Source of the DNA: Candidatus Peribacteria bacterium
Lineage (GTDB): Bacteria; Patescibacteriota; Gracilibacteria; UBA1369; LOWO2-01-FULL-3
DNA: 13,731 nucleotides
Direction: 5' to 3'
Assembly (NCBI GenBank): GCA_943359415.1
Contig: CALRHQ010000021.1
Coordinates: 1 to 13,731, forward strand
Below, one piece after another: positions 7,814-13,731 of this stretch (positions are counted from its first letter, which is position 1; each line of letters starts with the position of its first letter). The translations under genes were made by a program, and so were the position numbers. The notes under the pieces are model-generated. The model saw only the letters and a program-made list of their open reading frames with translations, was not told where the DNA came from and did not search any database.

Positions 7814-8266
7814 ATGGTATTTGATGCTATTTTTGGATTAAAAACGCATGCTGTCTTTGATATATGGACGATTGAACATTTATTAACCGGAATTTCAGTT
7901 GGATTTGCTGTCAAAAAAAATAACTATAAGGTTTTTCAAAAAGTTTTAAATGTTATTAAGCATAATCATTATTCATTGTGGTTTGATATGAATGGAGTTC
8001 TTCTTGCCGCATACTTATGGGAAACATTAGAGCATTATCTCGAAACCGGTCTTGCAGGTGCTCGTGTGGAATATTGGTTTCAAGGAGTGGAATTTTGGCC
8101 AAATAGGTTAATTGCTGATCCTCTTATTTTGGTTTTGGGGTATATGATAGCAAGAAAATGGCCTTTTCTTGTTTGGCCGGCTAGATTTTTTTCGGCAACA
8201 TGGTTGATACTGCATGTCTTTATTTTTCCTCACTCAATGTATTTACAAGAACTTTTGTTTTCTTAG
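7814..8266 (+). CDS. Unrecognised polytopic membrane protein with conserved-looking polar residues
   Basis: A 150-aa protein that I do not recognise. It has about four hydrophobic stretches (roughly 15-34, 56-76, 99-114 and 117-142). Charged or polar residues lie within or beside them in motif-like groups: WTIEHLLTG (18-26), WETLEHYLE (69-77), FWPNRLIADPLILVLGY (94-110) and LHVFIFPHS (133-141). Acidic and histidine residues inside predicted helices suggest an enzyme or metal/lipid-binding membrane protein and argue against a passive anchor. The ATG begins one base after the stop of the sphingomyelin-synthase-like gene, so coupled translation and a shared role in lipid or envelope metabolism are plausible but inferred. 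Its 3' end overlaps the 3' end of the oppositely oriented pgk by 24 bases. The clean open frame and tight spacing make it a real gene. Confidence 0.5.
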   Translation: MVFDAIFGLKTHAVFDIWTIEHLLTGISVGFAVKKNNYKVFQKVLNVIKHNHYSLWFDMNGVLLAAYLWETLEHYLETGLAGARVEYWFQGVEFWPNRLIADPLILVLGYMIARKWPFLVWPARFFSATWLILHVFIFPHSMYLQELLFS

Positions 8267-9448
8267 AATTTCTATTCCTGGAAGTTTCTCTCCTGATAAA
8301 AATTCTATACATGCGCCTCCGCCTGTTGAGATGTGGGTGAATTTTCCTTCTGGAATTCCGAATTTTTTAATACAATCTGCTGTATCTCCACCACCTATTA
8401 TTGACACGCATTCACTATCTGCGATGGCTTCTGCAATGCTTTTTGTGCCGTTCATAAATGGTTTGTATTCGTAAACTCCAAGTGGTCCATTCCAAATTAC
8501 TGTACCTGATTTTTTTATTATTTCGCTGAAATTTTCTGCTGTTTTCCGTCCAATATCGAGAATCTTCATTTCTTCAGGAAGGCTTTCTATAGCTATTTCT
8601 TGAACTTGTGCTTCATCTGAAATTTCTTTTGCAACGATTGCATCTACAGGTAAATTAAGTGAATTTTCCTTTGAATTTAATTTTTCTATTATTTGTTTTG
8701 CGACGTCTACTTTATCTTTTTCATAAAGTGAATCTCCGACGTTTACACCTTTTGCAAATAAAAATGTGTTTGCCAGTCCACCTCCGATAAGAAAATAATC
8801 TGCTTTATCCAAAAAGTGCTGGATTATGCCAATTTTTGTGTCTATTTTTGAACCTCCAAAAATCATTGTTATAGGTTTTGCTGGAATTTCTTCTAAGACT
8901 TTTGATAAATGTGTGATTTCTTTTTCCATTAATACTCCTGCGTATGCTGGTAAAAAATCGGCTAAACCTGCTGTAGATGCATGTTTTCTATGTGCTGTTC
9001 CAAATGCGTCGTTTACGAAAATTTCTCCGAGTGATGCTAATTCTTTTGTAAAATTTTCTTCACATTCTTCTTCCTCTTTTCTAAATCTCATATTTTCAAG
9101 AAGAATTATTTCTCCGTTTTGCATTCTTTCTATTTCTTTTTTTACTATGTCGCTCAAAACTTCATCCATTTTTTTTACAGATTTGTTTAAAAGTTTTGAA
9201 AGATATTCTCCGATTTTTGTGAGTCTTAACTCTTCTTTTACTTCTCCTTCAGGTCTTCCGAGATGAGACATTATGATTATTTTTGCTCCTTTTTCTAGAA
9301 GAAAATTTATTGTTGGCAAAGATTCCGTGATTCTTGTGTCATCTTCGATTTCTCCTGTCGTTTTATCCATTGGCACATTGAAGTCCACTCTTAAAAGTAC
9401 TTTTTTGCCTTCCAAGTTTTCTATATCTTTTAGTGTTCGAATCTCCAT
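8243..9448 (-). CDS. pgk: Phosphoglycerate kinase
   Basis: Cytoplasmic glycolytic enzyme converting 1,3-bisphosphoglycerate and ADP to 3-phosphoglycerate and ATP. The 401-aa product is of normal length and complete. Motifs: LLRVDFNVP (18-26, signature), SHLGRPEG (61-68), LLENMRF (116-122), NDAFGTAHR (146-154), FGGSKIDTKI (197-206), WNGPLGVYE (319-327), IIGGGDTADC (350-359) and STGGGACIEFLSG (374-386). All substrate- and nucleotide-binding loops are recognisable. It is the last gene of a leftward operon behind the two riboflavin genes, starting 5 bases after the ribH stop. Its 3' end overlaps the rightward 150-aa membrane gene by 24 bases, and no terminator hairpin is visible. The linkage of a glycolytic gene with riboflavin genes is not a common operon and probably reflects genome compaction. 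Confidence 0.5.
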   Translation of the reverse strand: MEIRTLKDIENLEGKKVLLRVDFNVPMDKTTGEIEDDTRITESLPTINFLLEKGAKIIIMSHLGRPEGEVKEELRLTKIGEYLSKLLNKSVKKMDEVLSDIVKKEIERMQNGEIILLENMRFRKEEEECEENFTKELASLGEIFVNDAFGTAHRKHASTAGLADFLPAYAGVLMEKEITHLSKVLEEIPAKPITMIFGGSKIDTKIGIIQHFLDKADYFLIGGGLANTFLFAKGVNVGDSLYEKDKVDVAKQIIEKLNSKENSLNLPVDAIVAKEISDEAQVQEIAIESLPEEMKILDIGRKTAENFSEIIKKSGTVIWNGPLGVYEYKPFMNGTKSIAEAIADSECVSIIGGGDTADCIKKFGIPEGKFTHISTGGGACIEFLSGEKLPGIEILRKQKFL

Positions 9449-9453
9449 ATTTT

Positions 9454-9918
9454 TTATTTAAAATTTGCTTGTAATAGTGCCGCGATTGCATATTCTTTCC
9501 CTTTGTTTAGTTTGTTTTTTGAAACTCTTTCTTTGACTTGTTTTTCATTTTCGCATGCTAAAATTCCAAAAGATATAGGTGTGTTTTTCGCTATCTGTAA
9601 GTCCATTATCGCGTTATATGTTGTTTGTGTGACTAAATCAAAATGTGGTGTTTCTCCTCGAATAACTATGCCAAGTGCAATTACTACATTTGGTTTATAT
9701 TTTTCTATTATTTTTTTACAAGTGAATGGAATCTCGAGTGTGCCGGCGCATCTGAATAATTTTATGTTTTTTTCTTGGACGTGATTTTTCAATAATTCTT
9801 CTTTTGTGTTTTTCAGTATTTCTAAGCCAAGTTTTTCGTTGAAGTAGGGGAGTACTATTGCAATTTTTAGTTTTTCTCCGTTAATATTTATTTCTTCATT
9901 GAGTCCTTTTTTTGTCAT
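9454..9918 (-). CDS. ribH: 6,7-dimethyl-8-ribityllumazine synthase
   Basis: Penultimate enzyme of riboflavin synthesis. It condenses 5-amino-6-ribitylamino-uracil with 3,4-dihydroxy-2-butanone 4-phosphate to lumazine, usually within a 60-mer or pentamer shell. The 154-aa product has normal length. Motifs: YFNE (25-28, substrate-stacking aromatic), CAGTLEIPF (57-65, the PGA-x-E-x-P loop in altered form), ALGIVIRGETPHFDLV (81-96, with catalytic H92) and PISFGILACENEKQ (114-127). A phosphate-binding tail NKGKEYAIAAL follows. The start ATG overlaps the riboflavin synthase stop as ATGA (9915-9918), indicating coupled translation. The substitutions CAG for PGA and ACEN for the common TTDT/TVEN are mild, and the catalytic histidine is kept. 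Activity is expected. Confidence 0.5.
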   Translation of the reverse strand: MTKKGLNEEININGEKLKIAIVLPYFNEKLGLEILKNTKEELLKNHVQEKNIKLFRCAGTLEIPFTCKKIIEKYKPNVVIALGIVIRGETPHFDLVTQTTYNAIMDLQIAKNTPISFGILACENEKQVKERVSKNKLNKGKEYAIAALLQANFK

Positions 9919-10505
9919 TTCGTTGTTATTATTTTGTGAAGATATCTTGCGATCATGTCGGCTTCAATATTTACTATATCATTTTTTTTGAGCTGAGATA
10001 AATTCGTGTTTTTTAATGTATGAGGAATTATATCAACGCTAAATTTTTTTTCTTCGACGTCGGAAATTGTAAGAGAGATGCCATTTATTGAAACAGAGCC
10101 TTTGTATGCTACAAATGGCTTCATGGCTTTGGATAATGAAATGGTTATTCTCGTTCTTTTTTTATCGTTTTTGATCTCTAGAATTTTTCCTGTTTCATCA
10201 ATATGTCCTTGTACAAAATGTCCGTCTATTTTCTCGTTCCATTTGATTGATTTCTCAAGGTTTACTATCGATCCTTTTTTAAGTTTTTTGAAATTTGTTT
10301 TATTTAAAGTTTCTTCTATTGCTTCAAATGCGAAGCAATCTTTTTCTAAATCTACTACTGTAGTACAAACTCCATTTACCGCTATGGAATCACCTTTTTT
10401 TACGTCTTTTAAAAACTTTTCTATTTCCACTTCAAATCTTAACGCTTTGCTGGTGCGTTTTATTGCTCTTATTCCTCCTTGTTTTTGTACTATTCCTGTA
10501 AACAT
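9915..10505 (-). CDS. ribE: Riboflavin synthase, alpha chain
   Basis: Final step of riboflavin synthesis: dismutation of two lumazine molecules to riboflavin and 5-amino-6-ribitylamino-uracil (the gene is called ribC or ribE depending on species). The 196-aa product shows the internal duplication of the family. Each half is a lumazine-binding barrel. Half 1 has MFTGIVQ (1-7), VNGVCTTV (43-50) and ETLNKTNFKKLKKG (65-78). Half 2 has GHFVQGHID (95-103), INGISLTI (140-147) and HTLKNTNLSQLKKN (162-175), ending NIEADMIARYL. The MFTGIV start fixes the N-terminus. It heads a leftward operon with ribH (4-base overlap) and pgk. The upstream region is too short to hold an FMN riboswitch. No ribD or ribBA is in the window, so the early pathway steps lie elsewhere or are missing. 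Confidence 0.5.
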   Translation of the reverse strand: MFTGIVQKQGGIRAIKRTSKALRFEVEIEKFLKDVKKGDSIAVNGVCTTVVDLEKDCFAFEAIEETLNKTNFKKLKKGSIVNLEKSIKWNEKIDGHFVQGHIDETGKILEIKNDKKRTRITISLSKAMKPFVAYKGSVSINGISLTISDVEEKKFSVDIIPHTLKNTNLSQLKKNDIVNIEADMIARYLHKIITTK

Positions 10506-10512
10506 GTTTGAT

Positions 10513-10541
10513 TTATTTCGGCTTTAAATCTACCATATAAT
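10513..10541 (+). promoter_or_regulatory. Promoter candidate for the O-antigen-ligase-family gene
   Basis: A perfect TATAAT (-10) lies at 10536-10541. Seventeen bases upstream is a poor -35, TTTATT (10513-10518). The expected start of transcription near 10548 leaves a leader of about 17 bases before the ATG at 10565. It lies upstream of 10565 but leaves almost no leader for the alternative GTG at 10556. This supports the ATG as the start. Confidence 0.5.
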
Positions 10542-10555
10542 TGCCTTAAACCCAA
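10527..10555 (-). promoter_or_regulatory. Promoter candidate for the ribE-ribH-pgk operon
   Basis: Read on the minus strand: TTGGGT (10555-10550), a 17-base spacer and TAGATT (10532-10527). Transcription would begin near 10520, leaving a leader of about 15 bases before the ribE ATG. The hexamers are imperfect but the spacing is ideal and the position is right. It is interleaved with the rightward promoter candidate for the O-antigen-ligase-family gene. Confidence 0.5.
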
Positions 10556-10564
10556 GTGTTGAAG

Positions 10565-11863
10565 ATGCTTAAAAAAACTTATACAATTTTCTTCTATTTG
10601 TTCTTTGCTTTTTTGCCTTTGCAGTTGGATGTTTTTTTATTCGGTTCAAATGTTTATGATTCAGGTTTTTTTAATCCATATCTGAATCATTTCTTGTATT
10701 TGTCTGATATTATGTTGATTTTAGGTTTTGTGTTTTTTGGCTTAGAAATACTGTTTTCTCATGATTTAGTTGTATTTAAAAAGTTTTCTTTTGGAGATAA
10801 AAATATTTTTTATTTCTTTTGTCTTTTGCTTTTCTCTTTTTTGATTTCGCTATTTTTCTCTGTGAATTTAATGAATTCGATTTTTTATATACTTAGATTT
10901 TGTGAATTTTTTGCTGTTTATCTTTTTGTTGTAAATGATGTTATTGATATTAAAAAAGTATTAATAGTCTTTTGCTCAGTTATGTTTGTAGAAGCCATTA
11001 TTGGTATATCTCAATATGTTTTGCAGGAATCGCTTGGGCTTCGGTTTTTCGGAGAGCCTGTTGTGAATTCCACTATTCTTGGCGTTGCGAAAGTTGATTT
11101 TATGGATATGAAATTTTTGCGTTCGTATGGAACTTTTCCTCATCCAAATATTTTTGCGGGTTATTTGGTTTTTGCAATTTTTTCAATGATGCAATTTTTT
11201 AAAAATTCTCCAAAGATTTCTTCTTTTTTTATCTCAATTTTTTTGTTGGCGCTATTTCTAACGTTTTCAAGAACCGGGTTTGTGGCCTTCATTGTTGGTT
11301 TTTCTGTATTCTCACTTTTTGTATTAAATAAACTTGATAAATTTAAATTATTAAAAAGAGTTTTCTTTGTCGTAATAGGAGCTGCATTTTTGCTCTTTAT
11401 CTTGAAAGCTTTTCCTTTGTTTATCGATCGAATTAATTCTGTATATGACCTATCTTTGCAGTATAGAATTATATATTTGGTTATTGGCTTTGCTATATTC
11501 TTTCACAATCCTTTTGGAGTTGGTGTTGGAAATTTTACTGATGTGATGCAGAATTTTTCTCTCTTAAAACTATCTCCGTGGGAGATTCAACCTGTTCACA
11601 ACATCTTTGTTCTTGTTTTATCTGAAGTTGGAATTATCGGTTTTATGGTTTTAGTTTCTTTTCTTGTTTATCTTTTTATTTATTCTTTCAAGAAAAAGAA
11701 TCCATTTTTCATTTCTATATGTTTTATGCTTTTAATACTTGGATCTTTTGACCATTATTTATTCACTCTCTATCAAGGTCAGGCGCTTTTTTGGCTTTCT
11801 ATTTGTGCTTTGTATCCATTCAAAAATTCTTTGTCTGACATAGGGTTTTTACCTTCCAATTGA
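10565..11863 (+). CDS. O-antigen ligase / Wzy-C family polytopic membrane protein
   Basis: A 432-aa protein with roughly ten to twelve transmembrane helices of the O-antigen ligase/polymerase family (Wzy_C, PF04932). Members transfer lipid-linked glycans to an acceptor on the outer face of the inner membrane. Family hallmarks (ATG numbering): GTFPHPN (189-195), TFSRTG (233-238, with R236), a large loop with GVGVGNF (318-324), then PVHNIF (343-348, with H345) and SEVG (353-356). The Arg and His correspond to residues important in WaaL-type ligases. I chose the ATG over in-frame GTG (10556) and TTG (10559) because of the TATAAT position. The gene stands alone between divergent and convergent neighbours, with no glycosyltransferases nearby. 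Its last 28 codons overlap fmt antisense. Substrate is unknown: it could act on cell-surface polysaccharide or glycosylate proteins (PglL-like). Confidence 0.5.
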   Translation: MLKKTYTIFFYLFFAFLPLQLDVFLFGSNVYDSGFFNPYLNHFLYLSDIMLILGFVFFGLEILFSHDLVVFKKFSFGDKNIFYFFCLLLFSFLISLFFSVNLMNSIFYILRFCEFFAVYLFVVNDVIDIKKVLIVFCSVMFVEAIIGISQYVLQESLGLRFFGEPVVNSTILGVAKVDFMDMKFLRSYGTFPHPNIFAGYLVFAIFSMMQFFKNSPKISSFFISIFLLALFLTFSRTGFVAFIVGFSVFSLFVLNKLDKFKLLKRVFFVVIGAAFLLFILKAFPLFIDRINSVYDLSLQYRIIYLVIGFAIFFHNPFGVGVGNFTDVMQNFSLLKLSPWEIQPVHNIFVLVLSEVGIIGFMVLVSFLVYLFIYSFKKKNPFFISICFMLLILGSFDHYLFTLYQGQALFWLSICALYPFKNSLSDIGFLPSN

Positions 11864-12699
11864 AGTTTTTTTGGAATGATGTTTCCGTTTTTTGCTGAAA
11901 CTTTTAGTGTTCCATCTTCGATAAAAAATTTTCCTGGCTCAATTTTTGTTTCTTTTTTCTCAACTTTTGCTTCGAGTATTTTTATTTCTTTCCCGTTGAA
12001 TTTTGTGTGAGCGCATGGCCAAACGTTATATGCTCTAATCATGTTGTGTATTTTTTCTGAGTCGAAATTCCAATTTATTTCTCCATCTTTCTTTTCTATT
12101 TTTTTGCAATACGTTGCTTTTGATTCAATTTGTGCGAGTGGATAAAGTGTTCCTTCCGCGATATCTGTGAGAACCAATGGGGCCATTTTTGCGCTTAGTG
12201 TTTCTAATTTTTTACTTAAAGTCTCTAAATCATCAAGATCTTCTATCTCTATTCTTTGCAGTAAATATACAGGGCCCTGATCCAATTTTTCTCCCATTTT
12301 CATGATACTTATGCCGGTGTCTTTATCTCCGTTTAATAATGCTTCTTGAATAGGGGATGCGCCTCTGTATTTTGGAAGCAATGAAGCGTGAATGTTTATG
12401 CATCCATATTTTGGCATTTCTAAAATATCTTTTTCTAAAATCATTCCAAATGCTAAAACTACGAAGAAGTCAGCTTTGATGTCTTTTAGGCTTTCTTGTA
12501 ATTCTTTTTTTGTCCTTGGTTGAATTACTTTGATGCCAAGTTTTTCTGCAGATACTTTTACCGGTGTGGGAGTTAGGATTTGTTTTCTGCCCACTTTTTT
12601 ATCCGGCTGTGTTACAACGCATATTACCTTCATTTTCTGCGCTAATACTTCAAGAGTTGGAACTGCAAACTCCGGTGTTCCGAAAAATACTATTTTCAT
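11779..12699 (-). CDS. fmt: Methionyl-tRNA formyltransferase
   Basis: Formylates Met on initiator tRNA using 10-formyl-tetrahydrofolate, needed for bacterial translation initiation. The 306-aa product is complete. The N-terminal catalytic domain starts MKIVFFGTPEFAVPTL and has VVTQPDKKVGRK (28-39). The active-site INIHASLLPKYRGASPIQ (101-118) holds N102 and H104, and MKMGEKLDQGPVY (133-145) holds catalytic D140. The C-terminal OB-like domain includes IRAYNVWPCAHTKFNG and ends with LQLEGKNPMSDKEFLNGY, the usual family ending. The last part overlaps the convergent O-antigen-ligase-family gene by 85 bases. It is a monocistronic leftward gene here and def (deformylase), its frequent partner, is not adjacent. 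The stop is TGA. AT-rich -10-like sequences (TATGAT and TAATAT, minus strand 12717-12707) lie so close to the ATG that the transcript would be nearly leaderless. Confidence 0.5.
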   Translation of the reverse strand: MKIVFFGTPEFAVPTLEVLAQKMKVICVVTQPDKKVGRKQILTPTPVKVSAEKLGIKVIQPRTKKELQESLKDIKADFFVVLAFGMILEKDILEMPKYGCINIHASLLPKYRGASPIQEALLNGDKDTGISIMKMGEKLDQGPVYLLQRIEIEDLDDLETLSKKLETLSAKMAPLVLTDIAEGTLYPLAQIESKATYCKKIEKKDGEINWNFDSEKIHNMIRAYNVWPCAHTKFNGKEIKILEAKVEKKETKIEPGKFFIEDGTLKVSAKNGNIIPKKLQLEGKNPMSDKEFLNGYKAQIESQKSA

Positions 12700-12734
12700 G
12701 ATGTCTATATTATCATATCTCTGTTAAAAACAAC

Positions 12735-12762
12735 TTGCTTAATTTTCGTTTTGGCGTATAAT
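12735..12762 (+). promoter_or_regulatory. Promoter of the nrnA-like gene
   Basis: TTGCTT (12735-12740), a 16-base spacer and a perfect TATAAT (12757-12762) form a good sigma-70-type promoter in the 100-base divergent gap between fmt and the DHH phosphoesterase gene. Transcription would begin near 12769, giving a leader of about 30 bases. It is the best promoter match in the window. Confidence 0.5.
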
Positions 12763-12799
12763 TTACCCTTTTAGAACGTATTAACGATGTGAAACAAAA

Positions 12800-13731
12800 A
12801 TGACGGAATTATTTGAAAGAGCAAAAGATGGCTTAATGAAGGCGAGCAAAGTGCTTGTAATTTCTCATAGAAAGCCAGATAGTGATACTCTTGGGGCTGC
12901 TCTTGCTGTTAAGCTTTGGCTTACAAAAAGTGGCAAAATGGTTACTCTTGCTTGTGTTGATAAGCCTTCCGAAGTTTTCTCTTTTCTGCCTTCTGTGGAT
13001 GAATATGTTGCGGAATTCGACTTAAAAGATTTTGATTATATTGTGTGTGTAGACTGTGGAGCTTCTTATATGACTAATTTTCATCTTAAATATCTTGATT
13101 TGTATACTTCCGGTATTCCTGTTTTGAATATGGATCATCATGCTTCAAATGACAATTTTGGTACAATAAATATTGTTGATGTTGATGCGCCTTCGGCTAC
13201 TACAATTGTTTATAGATTTTTCAAATTTCTTGGAGTTGAAATGGATAAGGATATTGCAACTTGTCTTCTTTCGGGTGTTTATAGCGATACTGGTAGTTTT
13301 ATGCATTCAAATACTTCGCAAGAAGTTTTTGAAATTGCGGCAGATTTGATTTCAAAAGGAGCTGATTTTAAAACTATTGTGAAATCATTATTCAAATCGA
13401 ATACTGTAAATGGACTTAAATTATGGGGACGTGTTATGGAAAAAGCTTTCAAAACTCCTGATAACGTGGTCGTTTCTGTCATAAAAGAAGATGAATATTC
13501 GACTTGTGATGCTTCACCGGATCAATTATCCGGGGTTATAGATTATCTAAATATGGTGCCTGGGACACGTTTTGCTGTTTTACTTAATGAAGATAGAAGT
13601 GGAAATGTTAAGGGGTCTTTTAGGACGCGTCTTGATGATATTGATTTATCAAAAGTTGTAGCTGGTTTTGGTGGTGGTGGTCATTCAAAAGCTTCAGGAT
13701 TTTCAATGAAAGGAAAACTTGTGGAAGAAGT
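12800..13731 (+). CDS. nrnA: DHH/DHHA1 phosphoesterase, NrnA-like oligoribonuclease/pAp phosphatase (3' end cut)
   Basis: Open frame from ATG to the window edge, 310 codons without a stop. The family is about 315-330 aa, so only a few residues are missing. NrnA-type enzymes degrade short oligonucleotides (nano-RNA) and dephosphorylate 3'-phosphoadenosine 5'-phosphate, using two metal ions. Motifs: SHRKPDSDTLGAALAV (22-37, with H23, D27 and D29), VCVDCGA (82-88, D85), MDHHASN (111-117, the DHH motif), SGVYSDTGSF (158-167, D163). The DHHA1 substrate-binding domain has VKGSFRTR (270-277) and FGGGGHSKASGF (290-301). All metal ligands are present. PDSD replaces the more usual PDGD in motif 1, a mild change. 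The frame has its own promoter upstream and no Shine-Dalgarno stronger than GTGA at 12789-12792. Other DHH family roles (for example c-di-AMP hydrolysis) are possible, but no sensory domains precede the DHH core. Confidence 0.5.
   Translation, partial: MTELFERAKDGLMKASKVLVISHRKPDSDTLGAALAVKLWLTKSGKMVTLACVDKPSEVFSFLPSVDEYVAEFDLKDFDYIVCVDCGASYMTNFHLKYLDLYTSGIPVLNMDHHASNDNFGTINIVDVDAPSATTIVYRFFKFLGVEMDKDIATCLLSGVYSDTGSFMHSNTSQEVFEIAADLISKGADFKTIVKSLFKSNTVNGLKLWGRVMEKAFKTPDNVVVSVIKEDEYSTCDASPDQLSGVIDYLNMVPGTRFAVLLNEDRSGNVKGSFRTRLDDIDLSKVVAGFGGGGHSKASGFSMKGKLVEE

Noticed and set aside
8826..9266. 146-codon open frame antisense to pgk
   Set aside because: It is rich in Ser/Phe with no recognisable motif, while pgk on the other strand has all family motifs.
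10506..10555. FMN riboswitch upstream of riboflavin synthase
   Set aside because: The gap is about 50-60 bases. An RFN element needs well over 100 bases, and none of its conserved helices is seen.
10556..10564. GTG or TTG start for the O-antigen-ligase-family gene
   Set aside because: The TATAAT at 10536-10541 would leave almost no leader, and the ATG at 10565 gives a normal first helix.
9915..12699. Alternative genetic code with UGA as glycine
   Set aside because: TGA ends riboflavin synthase in an ATGA overlap, and also ends fmt and the ligase where their families end or the frame closes. Glycines in key motifs are GGN codons.

Overview
This window is a compact, AT-rich bacterial chromosome segment from what looks like a small-genome lineage, most likely Candidate Phyla Radiation / Patescibacteria. 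I infer this from gene spacings of 1 to 11 bases, convergent genes that overlap at their 3' ends, and the absence of Shine-Dalgarno motifs. The gene mix also fits: an eukaryote-like (type 2) IleS, a VirD4-like ATPase with no secretion operon around it, an orphan peptide-binding protein and a phage-holin-4-type membrane protein. Ribosomal protein L9 is present, which argues against the L9-lacking branches of that radiation. TGA is used as a stop (riboflavin synthase, fmt, O-antigen ligase) and glycines are encoded by GGN, so this is the standard bacterial code and not the UGA=Gly code of Absconditabacteria and some Gracilibacteria. A closer placement (for example Peregrinibacteria) is a guess.

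Layout. Bases 1-8266 form one rightward run of nine genes: the 3' part of ileS, a four-helix holin-4-like membrane protein, secG, an orphan family-5 solute-binding protein, rplI (L9), ruvX/yqgF, a VirD4/TraG-like ATPase, a sphingomyelin-synthase/PAP2_C-like membrane enzyme, and an unrecognised 150-aa polytopic membrane protein. The only gap larger than 11 bases is the 66 bases before rplI, which holds a weak promoter candidate. Bases 10505-8243 are a leftward three-gene operon: riboflavin synthase, lumazine synthase (ATGA overlap) and phosphoglycerate kinase. A short divergent promoter region separates it from a rightward O-antigen-ligase-family membrane protein (10565-11863). This gene overlaps the leftward fmt gene by 85 bases at the 3' ends. 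A second divergent region with a good TATAAT promoter leads into a rightward nrnA-like DHH phosphoesterase, cut by the window end.

Functionally the segment mixes translation (IleS, L9, Fmt), protein export (SecG), nucleic-acid processing (RuvX, NrnA, the VirD4-like ATPase), envelope functions (holin-like, PAP2_C-like, unknown membrane protein, O-antigen ligase family), central glycolysis (Pgk) and the last two steps of riboflavin synthesis. No tRNA, rRNA, CRISPR array, insertion sequence, riboswitch or convincing terminator is visible. No gene-free stretch exceeds 100 bases. The most interesting points are the sphingomyelin-synthase-like enzyme paired with an unknown membrane protein, the isolated coupling ATPase beside RuvX, the truncated riboflavin pathway, and the missing Shine-Dalgarno sequences at every start examined.
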